Below are positions 53,102 to 61,736 of a stretch of DNA of 64,000 nt, piece after piece. A model generated the notes under the pieces. The model saw nothing but the letters and a program-made list of their open reading frames with translations. It did not search any database and had not been told where the DNA came from. The position numbers were made by a program, and so were the translations under genes. This stretch comes from Pontiella desulfatans (GTDB lineage: Bacteria > Verrucomicrobiota > Kiritimatiellia > Kiritimatiellales > Pontiellaceae), in assembly GCF_900890425.1 (NCBI RefSeq), contig NZ_CAAHFG010000004.1:1098330-1162329 (forward strand). Direction: 5' to 3'. Position 1 is the stretch's first letter; each line of letters begins with the position of its first letter.

Positions 53102-55297
53102 GTGGATAACGTAACGATAAACACATATACGCAAAAGACTGCCGATTTTGTGATTCGGTATGATTCTGTTGTCGGTGGAATCAGTGATTATTTTCTCAAG
53201 GCATTTTCCGGTAATTCCAGAATATTGGACATTGGTTGTGGGTCGGGGCGCGACCTGCGTATTCTACATGAACTGGGCTATTCAGCCGACGGTATTGACC
53301 CTTGCCGGAAATTTGTTGAGCATGCTAAAGGTCGCATTTCGCAATATGGGGCAGAGGTGTCGGTCGACGCATTACCAAAGCTCTCAACTGTTAAGGATAA
53401 ATCCTACGATGCTGTCCTTTGCTCTGCGGTAATGATGCATGTACCGGAAGAGGAGCTTTTTGATGCGGCATATGCGATCCGGCGTGTCCTGTCGGAAAAG
53501 GGTAGCCTTTTGATATCCATCCCCTTGCGGGATAGCACGATTGATCCGGAAACCCAGCGCGATGCAGATGGACGGTTGTTCAATGGGACGTCTCCAGAAC
53601 AGCTTGAGCTGCTGTTTGAGCGAATCGGATTTCAAATGCTGAAGAGGTGGGACACCCCGGATGCGTTGCAACGCTCCCGCCGTCAATGGGCCACCATGCT
53701 CTTTCAGTTGGAGTCTTCGGCCGGCTCGAGACCCATAGACACTATTGAATCGGTTCTGAACAAGGACGCAAAAGTTGCCACCTACAAATTGGCGCTCTTT
53801 CGCTCGCTGGCTGAAATAGCCGTTACGAACTACAAGCTCGCCGGTTGGTTGGAAGATGGAAAGGTGAAGGTCCCATTGGCGGCCCTGGCTGAAAAGTGGA
53901 TCGAATACTATTGGCCAATTATCGAGGCAAAGGAATTTATTCCGCAAACCACGGGGCGGGCCATTGCTTTCAGAAAGCCGCTCGAAGACCTGGTTCTGTA
54001 TTACCGCAGTCGCGGGGGGCTCTCGGCGTTCTCTTTGGAATATCGCAATGCCGAGATGAGTGAAGAAGGTCATCAATTGTTGAACAAACTTTTCAGCAAA
54101 CTGAAGCAAACCATCTGGAGCCAGCCGGTTAAATATGCCGGAGGAGGCGAAGCCTTCTCCGTATTCCAGTATGATAAAACCGATAAAACGGTTCTGGTTG
54201 GCAGCGACATCTGGAAAGAGCTTTCTCTGATGGGAACCTGGATTCAGGATGCCACCATTCTCCGGTGGGCGGAGCTAACTGAAAGGATATCGGAGAAAAG
54301 GGAAACCCGAATCAAGGCCAGCACGGTAATTGATTGCCTACTTACGGTCCCAATCACGCAACGGGATGTCGGAGCAGCCAAGAAATTTTATGACACCCTT
54401 AAGGACAAACGGTGTGTCTGGTCGGATAACTCTATCACGGATAAATATGATCTGGACCATGCCATTCCTTTTTCGCTCTGGAAAAACAACGATCTGTGGA
54501 ACCTGCTACCCGCGAAATCCACGGTAAACAGCAATAAGAGCGATAAACTTCCGACACAGGCTCTCGTTCAGTCGCGCAAGGACTGCATTGTCGATTATTG
54601 GAACTGCATGAACGATGCCTATCCCGCCCGGTTCGAGTACGAGGCTGAAAAGTTTGTCGGCATAGGAGCGTTCGACTCTTCAAACTGGGAGAACAGGCTT
54701 TTCGCCACGTTCGCGGAAGCTGTCGAAATCACCGCCATCCAACGCGGAGTGGATCGTTGGAGTATTCCCGTAGCGGCCCGAAAGCCTGTCCGGGGGGAGC
54801 CGAAGTTAAGAATCGTTTACGAAGAACCCGATCCCTCCGCAATGTATGCACGCGTCGTGCCGTTGTATTCCCTGCAGGCCGCTGCCGGCGCATTCAGCGG
54901 GGTTCAGGAAGTCGAACCCGAAGGCTGGGTTGAGGTGGACACACGCCGTCGATTGAGGAAAGGAATGTTTGTTGCCCAGGTCGTCGGCCACTCCATGGAA
55001 CCCCGCATTCCGGATGGATCATATTGCCTATTTGATTCCCCCGTGGTTGGCTCTCGAAACGATCGCATCGTCTTGGTGCAACACCACTCAATCGAGGATC
55101 CCGACCATGGTGGGCGCTATACGGTCAAGCTGTACGAAAGCCGAAAACACGTCTACTCAGATGAAGCGCAGACAGCGTGGGTACACGACCAGATTTTACT
55201 GAAGCCGCTTAACCCGGAATACGAAAACATCACTATCGCGGCCGATCTGGAAGAGTTGAGTGTAGTCGCCGAATTCCTTGAAGTGCTGGATATCTGA
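53102..55297 (+). CDS. methyltransferase - HNH endonuclease - S24/LexA-like peptidase triple fusion
   Basis: 731 aa, GTG start with a weak ribosome binding site. Residues about 36-170 form a class I SAM-dependent methyltransferase (motif I ILDIGCGSGRDLRIL at 41-55, then YDAVLCSAVMMHVPEEELF). A helical region follows. At about 445-495 there is an HNH nuclease: YDLDHAIPFSLWKNNDLWNL (His453), then VNSNKSDKLP. The C-terminal 145 residues are an S24 domain: Ala595-Gly596 in SLQAAAGAF as possible self-cleavage site, Ser631 in VVGHSMEPRIPDG, and Lys676 in YTVKLYES. All three catalytic cores look intact. It probably acts on DNA with the helicase encoded downstream. Self-cleavage would separate methyltransferase-HNH from the S24 part. 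Confidence 0.82.
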   Translation: MDNVTINTYTQKTADFVIRYDSVVGGISDYFLKAFSGNSRILDIGCGSGRDLRILHELGYSADGIDPCRKFVEHAKGRISQYGAEVSVDALPKLSTVKDKSYDAVLCSAVMMHVPEEELFDAAYAIRRVLSEKGSLLISIPLRDSTIDPETQRDADGRLFNGTSPEQLELLFERIGFQMLKRWDTPDALQRSRRQWATMLFQLESSAGSRPIDTIESVLNKDAKVATYKLALFRSLAEIAVTNYKLAGWLEDGKVKVPLAALAEKWIEYYWPIIEAKEFIPQTTGRAIAFRKPLEDLVLYYRSRGGLSAFSLEYRNAEMSEEGHQLLNKLFSKLKQTIWSQPVKYAGGGEAFSVFQYDKTDKTVLVGSDIWKELSLMGTWIQDATILRWAELTERISEKRETRIKASTVIDCLLTVPITQRDVGAAKKFYDTLKDKRCVWSDNSITDKYDLDHAIPFSLWKNNDLWNLLPAKSTVNSNKSDKLPTQALVQSRKDCIVDYWNCMNDAYPARFEYEAEKFVGIGAFDSSNWENRLFATFAEAVEITAIQRGVDRWSIPVAARKPVRGEPKLRIVYEEPDPSAMYARVVPLYSLQAAAGAFSGVQEVEPEGWVEVDTRRRLRKGMFVAQVVGHSMEPRIPDGSYCLFDSPVVGSRNDRIVLVQHHSIEDPDHGGRYTVKLYESRKHVYSDEAQTAWVHDQILLKPLNPEYENITIAADLEELSVVAEFLEVLDI

Positions 55298-55339
55298 GGT
55301 GGGTACCTTGGTAATTCATAGATAGTGTTGCAGGGGAGT

Positions 55340-55355
55340 TAGTAAAAAATACTAG
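55340..55355. promoter_or_regulatory. palindrome TAGTAAAAAATACTAG
   Basis: It sits in the gap before the helicase gene. The same 16-mer occurs at 2517-2532 before the ABC ATPase gene. TAGTA/TACTA arms flank an A-run. A shared operator or an AT-rich coincidence. Confidence 0.3.
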
Positions 55356-55461
55356 CAAATACGGGTTGTTGATTAATATATTTACAAGAGTATCTCTTGC
55401 TGAATTCCCATATGGCTCGTATCGTCTCATATTGTGTAATGTTATTTCTTGGGGTTTAATC

Positions 55462-58400
55462 ATGATTGATATAGCGGTTGCGGGGAAGCTTTCAGCTCTG
55501 TTGCAGATGTCCAGTCGGCATCTGTGCGATTGGCTTTTTGATTCATTGCCCAAGCTGGATCAAGCCTGGTGGAGCGCCTTGGTGCTGCCCAATTTATCCT
55601 TCCAGCAACGCCAGCGGGTGGAGCAAAACGGTATTACTTCTTTATCGCAATTTGACCTCGCGGCATTGTTGCGCATTCTGGATCGTAATTGGTACGAAAT
55701 TTCATCCCGCTTCAATCTCACGAATCAGGATCGAAATTTCGTTAAGGAGATGCAAACTGTACGCAATCGTTGGGCACACATGGATGCCCACGGCGTGGAT
55801 GCGGACGATGTTTACCGCGATGTTGATACATTGCAGCGTTTTTTAAAGGCAATTAATGCGCCGAGCGGGACTGTTGATGCTGTAAAGCAGGTAAAAGAAC
55901 AGATTCGCAATGCCGCAGCGCCGGAGCCGGAAGTTGTCAAAGAGCCGGAGCTGGAGCCGGCAGTAGAACCCGTTGTCCCGGAGGAACCCGCAGTAGAATC
56001 CCCACCTTCCAACGGCATTGGTATCGGCAGTTTGGTCGCTCTTGTCAGCAATCCAGAAAAAACCGGGGCGGTAATGAGTATTGATGGATCTGATGAGACC
56101 GCCCGGTACACGGTCTTCCTGGATGGCCGGCCTCAACCATTCTATGCCCCACAACTTCAACTCGCTGAGCAGGTATCCGATAAAAATCTGGTTAAGTTAA
56201 GTGAGTTGCACAGCCTGTTGACTGGATTGCAAATTCGCCATCCATCGCTTTCAACCCTCTATTCACTCAACGCGGCTCGTATTGACTTCGTTCCGTATCA
56301 GTTCCGCCCGGCCCTCAAAATTATACAGTCCGACCAGCCACGCCTTTTAATTGCCGACAGTGTCGGGGTGGGCAAAACCATTGAGGCTGGTCTTATTCTT
56401 CGCGAACTCCAGGCCAGAAGCAATGTAGAGTCCGTACTCATCATTTGTCCAAAACCACTTGTAGCTGAGCGTAAGTGGGAACTTGAGATGAAGCGCTTTG
56501 ATGAACGTTTTGTCCCTCTCGACGGCAAAGCTCTTCAACACTGTATTCATGAAACCGAGCTGGATGGTGAATGGCCTGACTCGCATGGGAAGGCTATCCT
56601 CCCATACTCATTGCTGCAGGATGAAGGCCTGCTCCATGGGAAAACCAATGGGAGGAAAAAGCAAATCGGTTTGCTCGATCTCGATCCTCCTCCCAAGTTT
56701 GATTTGGTCATCGTAGACGAAGCCCACCACGTCAGGAATTCCAACACCTTTGCCCATCAGGCCGTCAGCTATTTCTGTGAACATGCCGAGGCCGTCGTTT
56801 TCCTCACAGCAACACCGGTACAGATGGGAAATAACGATTTGTACACGCTTTTGAATCTGCTCCGGCCGGATTTGGTAATCGATCCCGAAACCTTTGAGCA
56901 CATGGCCGAACCGAATCCCCACATTAACAATGCGGTTAATCTGGCACGTGCGGGAGGCGAAAATTGGCAGGAAAACACTGTAGAGGCTTTGCAACGCGCG
57001 GCGGACACCGCATGGGGCAAATCAATCCTACGCAATAACCCAGGCTATCAGGCCTTGATTGAAGAATTAGGAAAGGTCCCGTTGTCTCGGGCTGACCGTG
57101 TGGCTCTCGTTCGCCAAATGGAAGGCTTCCATAGTTTTTCACGGTTGATTAATAGAACACGCCGCCGGGACATAGGCGCATTTTGTACCCGCAAGCCGGA
57201 GACCGTGGCCGTTGAATTCACGGTAGCGCAAAAGAAATTGCACGACGACTTGTTGGAATTTCAGGCCAAGGCGCTGACACTGATGCATGGTGCGCAAAAT
57301 ATTCAGTTCATGATGAGTACCATCCGCCGTCAGGCTGCAAGCTGCATTTTTGGCCTAGCCCCATTCATCACTGATATTCTGCAACGTCGACTCTCAGAAC
57401 TGGAATGGCTGGAATCTTCTGATGACTCAGGCGATCTTCCCGAGTTTGTAAAAGCGTTAGAAAATGAAGCGTTGGATATCGTCGGAAGTGTCAAAGCACT
57501 TTCTCCAGAAGATCCTAAATTTGACGCGCTTTTACGGATTGTCACAGAGAAAATAAAAATGCCGAACAACAAGCTGATGGTGTTCAGTACGTTCCGTCAT
57601 ACCTTGGCTTATCTGGAGAGAAAACTCCGGCAGGGTGGCATTCGCGTGGGAATGGTGCATGGCAACGTCAAAGATGAGGATCGGTTGGTTCTACGAAACA
57701 GATTTGAGATGCACAAGGAAGATTCCGATACCTTGGATGTGCTCCTCTTTTCCGAGGTTGGCTGCGAAGGTCTCGATTACCAGTTCTGCGATATGATGGT
57801 GAATTATGATTTGCCGTGGAATCCTATGCGTATTGAGCAGCGCATAGGGCGTATCGACCGGCGAGGGCAGAAAAGCGAGGCGGTGGCCATCTATAATATG
57901 ATTACGCCCGGTACGGTTGACGCGGACATCTATAACCGTTGTTTGTCGCGCATTGGCATTTTTGAGGACAGCATTGGGGAGTGCGAAGAAATTCTGGGGG
58001 CTATCACCCGTGAAATCCGGAATATTGCGGACAACCTGGAACTTTCAGAAGAGGAGCGGCAGTCCAGGCTGGAGCAGTTGGCCGATAACGAGGTGAGAAA
58101 TATTCAGGAGCAGCAGAAGCTGGAAGAGCGGGAGCACGAACTCTTTGGGCTCAGACTGCCGAACAATGCCCCCGATGCGGAACTACAGGCTTCGGAAAGC
58201 TACTGGCTGTCAATGGCATCTCTCCAGCGGTTTGTACATCAATATTTGAATCAGCGCCTGGGGAAAGCGGACTATATTCTGGGCGATAAACCGTTGAAAA
58301 CGGTGCGTTTGTCGCAGGAGGCGCGAAGCAAGTTGCTGGAAGACTACCGCAAGCTCCCCGGCTCAAAAACACCCATGTTCCGGGATTGGGAAAAATGGTT

Positions 58401-59049
58401 AAAGGGAGCAGAACCCCATGCGGTCATAACGTTCGACTCCTCCTGCGCGGCGGATCATCGCGAAGCACTGTTCGTTATGCCCTTGCATCCCTTGGTTAAG
58501 CAGGCGGCTCGCTATCTCGATGTTGCAGAACCCGTCCATACGGCCCTACGTGTGCAGGATGCCGACCTTGCTTCGGGCAGTTATCCTTTTGCCATCTATG
58601 CTTGGGAGATCAAAGGGCTGCGCCCGGAACTCCGCCTCGTTCCGGTTTGCAACAGCGATGAAATACGACAGGGCTTCTTCGATTGTCTTGAATCCGGCGC
58701 CTCGATTGATCCTTCCACGCATTTGGTACCCGATGAAGAAATCGATTCAATAGACAAAGTGCATCACCGCCTCTGGGAGCAGGAGAAAGCTGAGCATCAG
58801 GCTAAAACTGCTGAGATGGTTCGCTTCAGGCAGGAAAGTCTCGAGACCAGTCATCGTGGCCGGATCAATGTCATCGAAAAGCAGATTGACAATGCCACCA
58901 ACGCCAAGATCCGCAAAATGAAAGAGGCGCAGCTAAACAACGTGCAGGCCGATTATGAACGCAAGCGCGCAGAACTCCAATCTGCGGAATCTGCTGCGGA
59001 TATTCATGCCCGCCCAGTCGTCTTCGGTACGTTGGTGGTGGAGGCATAG
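55462..59049 (+). CDS. SNF2-family helicase with N-terminal Swt1-like HEPN domain
   Basis: 1195 aa from ATG 55462; the frame extends back to 55366 but those residues look untranslated. The HEPN domain (about 1-130) has LLRILDRNWYEISSRFNL and the RNase-type motif R101-N-R-W-A-H106. A Pro/Glu-rich linker and a small beta domain (IGSLVALVSNPEKTGAVM) follow. The SNF2/RapA-like motor has DSVGVGKTIEAGL (K305), VIVDEAHHVRN, FLTATPVQMGN, VFSTFRHTLAYLERKL, LLFSEVGCEGLDYQFCD and the arginine finger QRIGRIDRRGQ. The C-terminus has coiled coils. The architecture resembles DISARM DrmD-type helicases. It would translocate on duplex DNA and may deliver the nuclease fusion or the HEPN toxin. Confidence 0.82.
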   Translation: MIDIAVAGKLSALLQMSSRHLCDWLFDSLPKLDQAWWSALVLPNLSFQQRQRVEQNGITSLSQFDLAALLRILDRNWYEISSRFNLTNQDRNFVKEMQTVRNRWAHMDAHGVDADDVYRDVDTLQRFLKAINAPSGTVDAVKQVKEQIRNAAAPEPEVVKEPELEPAVEPVVPEEPAVESPPSNGIGIGSLVALVSNPEKTGAVMSIDGSDETARYTVFLDGRPQPFYAPQLQLAEQVSDKNLVKLSELHSLLTGLQIRHPSLSTLYSLNAARIDFVPYQFRPALKIIQSDQPRLLIADSVGVGKTIEAGLILRELQARSNVESVLIICPKPLVAERKWELEMKRFDERFVPLDGKALQHCIHETELDGEWPDSHGKAILPYSLLQDEGLLHGKTNGRKKQIGLLDLDPPPKFDLVIVDEAHHVRNSNTFAHQAVSYFCEHAEAVVFLTATPVQMGNNDLYTLLNLLRPDLVIDPETFEHMAEPNPHINNAVNLARAGGENWQENTVEALQRAADTAWGKSILRNNPGYQALIEELGKVPLSRADRVALVRQMEGFHSFSRLINRTRRRDIGAFCTRKPETVAVEFTVAQKKLHDDLLEFQAKALTLMHGAQNIQFMMSTIRRQAASCIFGLAPFITDILQRRLSELEWLESSDDSGDLPEFVKALENEALDIVGSVKALSPEDPKFDALLRIVTEKIKMPNNKLMVFSTFRHTLAYLERKLRQGGIRVGMVHGNVKDEDRLVLRNRFEMHKEDSDTLDVLLFSEVGCEGLDYQFCDMMVNYDLPWNPMRIEQRIGRIDRRGQKSEAVAIYNMITPGTVDADIYNRCLSRIGIFEDSIGECEEILGAITREIRNIADNLELSEEERQSRLEQLADNEVRNIQEQQKLEEREHELFGLRLPNNAPDAELQASESYWLSMASLQRFVHQYLNQRLGKADYILGDKPLKTVRLSQEARSKLLEDYRKLPGSKTPMFRDWEKWLKGAEPHAVITFDSSCAADHREALFVMPLHPLVKQAARYLDVAEPVHTALRVQDADLASGSYPFAIYAWEIKGLRPELRLVPVCNSDEIRQGFFDCLESGASIDPSTHLVPDEEIDSIDKVHHRLWEQEKAEHQAKTAEMVRFRQESLETSHRGRINVIEKQIDNATNAKIRKMKEAQLNNVQADYERKRAELQSAESAADIHARPVVFGTLVVEA

Positions 59050-59051
59050 TC

Positions 59052-61736
59052 GTGCAAAAATTTATTGAGGAATTATTTAAAAAGCGAAGTCAATGGGTTG
59101 ATGCCAACCGGGCGAATGGCTTTGATGAAGGTATAGCTACTCTACTCAAGGAATTATATCCCGATAACGCGCACTTTCTCTATGAATTGCTTCAAAATGC
59201 CGAAGATGCCGAGGCTTCAGAAGTGACCTTTAAACTTTCAGCAGAAAACCTCTGCTTCATCCATAACGGCCGCGATTTTGAAAAGGAAGACATAGATGGC
59301 ATCACGGGTATTGGAAACACCAAGAAGAAGGACGATCTAAATAGCATTGGAAAGTTTGGCGTAGGTTTTAAGGCCGTCTTCAGCTACACGAATTCGCCCT
59401 ACGTTCATTGCGATTCAGCTAGCTTCGGTATAACAGACATGGTTTGTCCGATAAACGATAGTCGGCCAAAAGGACTTGCTGCAGGCTACACCCAGTTTGA
59501 TTTCCCTTTTGATAACCCCAAGAAACCGAAAAAGGACGCGTTCACGGAAATTCAGGAGGGGTTGAACGGATTTTCATCGGCCACGCTGTTATTTCTTCAT
59601 AACATCCAAACCATTCGGTGGGAAATCGCCGGAGAACCCTTGCATTATCTTAGGCGCAAGGAGGATCGGAACGGGTTCGATGCATTGCCGGTGTTCAATA
59701 TTGAGTCGGACTCTTTAGAGGAATCGATTTATTGGCTCCGTTTAAGTGCTGCGTGCAAGGAAGAACCAGCACACCCCGTCTCCATTGCACTGCAACTGGC
59801 TTCAAAGAAAGTAAAAAAAGGCGCATTTCCTTTCTCGGTAGTGCCGACGGAAGAAGGGCGGCTTTGTATATTTTTCCCGGCGGATAAGGAGCAGACAGAT
59901 TTAAAATTCCATATTCATGCGCCGTTCGTTTCCACGGTGGATAGGGCCAGCATTCCTTATAAAAACAGGGATAACATTTCACTCCGAGATCAATTGGCCC
60001 AGTTGTTGGCATCCTCTTTGCCGATGCTTCGTGATGCCGGGTTGCTGACCTCCAAGTTTCTTGAGATTCTACCCAATAGTACGGATGACCTGGGCGAATT
60101 CTATGAACCCTTTATCTCATCCGTCGTGGCCGAAATGCGGGAAAATGCTTTGGTGCCGACAGCATCCGGTGATTATGCTTTAGCCGAGGAGCTTGCCAGA
60201 GGACCTAAACGGATCCGCGATTTTATAACGAGTGAGGATCTCCAGTTTCTTTCCGAGGATGAGTATCAGCAATGGGCTGTGGGAACATTTAATCCAAGAT
60301 CGGAACTGTTTCTAAAGGAGTTGGGTATACCAGAATGGTCCAGTGCAGAGTTGGTTGATGTTATTACCACCAAATGGGGTGGATATTACGAAGACGATGA
60401 CTCGGAGTGGTTAGACCAAAAAGATACTCCGTGGCTTCGCAGCTTATACCTTTGTGTTTCGGATGAAGATATTTCGTATGGGCTAAAACGGTGCGCAATC
60501 GTTCTGGCGTCTGATAAATCCTTCAAAAAACCCGATGATATTGTGTTCAAGCCAACGGGCAACAACCTTTCATCGGTAGCCGGAATATCCTTCGTTCACT
60601 CCGGCATCCTAAGGGGTGATAAGAACGAAGTACAAAAGATCAGGACTTTTCTAGAGTCCCTCGGAGTGAAGGATCTCGATGAAAAGCATTTCATAAAAAG
60701 TTTGTTAAATAAGCACTACAAGGCGGATGATGAGCCTCCTCCCGCGTTTGAGGAACACATAGAACACGTCAAACGTTTTATGAAGTATTGGAAGCAAACG
60801 GATGACAAGGATGTTTTTAGAGGCTTTGTCGTATTATTTTCAGATGAAGATGATGGTTCATTTTGCTCCGTAAGCGATGGCTATCTGGACGAACCCCTTT
60901 ATCCGACAGGCTTAAGGCACGTGCTTTCAGATTCAAAATATTTGGTTTCAGAACAATATGCCGTACTTGGGGAAACATTCATTGCTTTCGCTAAAGCGCT
61001 GGGCGTTCAATGTGGATTAGCCCCTCAACGATGTATGGCGTGGTACAATAAACTGATTCAAGTGCCTGCCGGGTCGCGAGAAACGGTTACGTCGATTAAC
61101 GAGGATTATGCATTACCCAAGTGTTTAGACCGGCCGCAGTATACTTTTAATATATCTCTGCTTGTGTGGAAAATGATGGTTTCAGCTTTGCCAAGGCAGC
61201 TCCAGGCGAGATATCGACCAAACCAGGCGCATGGAACCCAATGTAAACAATCACAATTGGTGCAGGATCTTGCTGTGAAGGAATGGGTACCTGACAAAGA
61301 GGGTAATTTTCATAAACCGGCTGAAATGATCCGAGAAGACCTTGCGGTCGAATTTGTATATGACGATAACAATGGATGGCTCACCGCAATAGGTTTTGGC
61401 GCTCAGATTGAAGCTGAAAAATTTGAACAGGAAAAAACAACGCAGATACTGCGTAATGAAGGCATCGACCTGTCTTTAGAGGATCTAAAGGTCTTAAGTG
61501 AAATCCCCACAGAAGATCTTCATGCGTTGATGGATGAATACCGCTCGCGCAAGGCCGCAGAAATACATCTGCCGCACGTCGTCCGGTGGTGCTCGTCTTT
61601 TGTGGAAGCTGGCGGAGCCGTTTCCATTGCACCGGAACGATCTTACCGCAAAGCTCATGCGGCATATCAAAAAGAAACTCAAGCTATCCAAGCTGCTCGT
61701 CGGTCTGGATACGGAGGCCTTCGAAGATCCGTGTAA
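59052..61736 (+). CDS. sacsin-like GHKL ATPase, 3' end apparently replaced
   Basis: 894 aa, GTG start 2 bases after the helicase stop, so translationally linked to it. The first about 250 residues are a Bergerat-fold ATPase: FLYELLQNAEDAEASEV (N-box), CFIHNGRDFEKEDIDGIT (G1) and SIGKFGVGFKAVFSYT (G2), as in sacsin N-terminal/Hsp90-like proteins linked to nucleases and defence genes. The family normally continues into a further C-terminal domain. Here the typical sequence stops near EYRSRKAAE (about 61560). The last about 60 codons look like another frame of the primase gene. So the gene is probably 3'-truncated by recombination, though the ATPase is intact. Confidence 0.72.
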   Translation: MQKFIEELFKKRSQWVDANRANGFDEGIATLLKELYPDNAHFLYELLQNAEDAEASEVTFKLSAENLCFIHNGRDFEKEDIDGITGIGNTKKKDDLNSIGKFGVGFKAVFSYTNSPYVHCDSASFGITDMVCPINDSRPKGLAAGYTQFDFPFDNPKKPKKDAFTEIQEGLNGFSSATLLFLHNIQTIRWEIAGEPLHYLRRKEDRNGFDALPVFNIESDSLEESIYWLRLSAACKEEPAHPVSIALQLASKKVKKGAFPFSVVPTEEGRLCIFFPADKEQTDLKFHIHAPFVSTVDRASIPYKNRDNISLRDQLAQLLASSLPMLRDAGLLTSKFLEILPNSTDDLGEFYEPFISSVVAEMRENALVPTASGDYALAEELARGPKRIRDFITSEDLQFLSEDEYQQWAVGTFNPRSELFLKELGIPEWSSAELVDVITTKWGGYYEDDDSEWLDQKDTPWLRSLYLCVSDEDISYGLKRCAIVLASDKSFKKPDDIVFKPTGNNLSSVAGISFVHSGILRGDKNEVQKIRTFLESLGVKDLDEKHFIKSLLNKHYKADDEPPPAFEEHIEHVKRFMKYWKQTDDKDVFRGFVVLFSDEDDGSFCSVSDGYLDEPLYPTGLRHVLSDSKYLVSEQYAVLGETFIAFAKALGVQCGLAPQRCMAWYNKLIQVPAGSRETVTSINEDYALPKCLDRPQYTFNISLLVWKMMVSALPRQLQARYRPNQAHGTQCKQSQLVQDLAVKEWVPDKEGNFHKPAEMIREDLAVEFVYDDNNGWLTAIGFGAQIEAEKFEQEKTTQILRNEGIDLSLEDLKVLSEIPTEDLHALMDEYRSRKAAEIHLPHVVRWCSSFVEAGGAVSIAPERSYRKAHAAYQKETQAIQAARRSGYGGLRRSV

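Noticed and set aside
55366-55461. Upstream extension of the helicase gene to a TTG at 55366
   Set aside because: The extra 32 residues are hydrophobic/irregular and precede a clear HEPN start at ATG 55462; no ribosome binding site at 55366.
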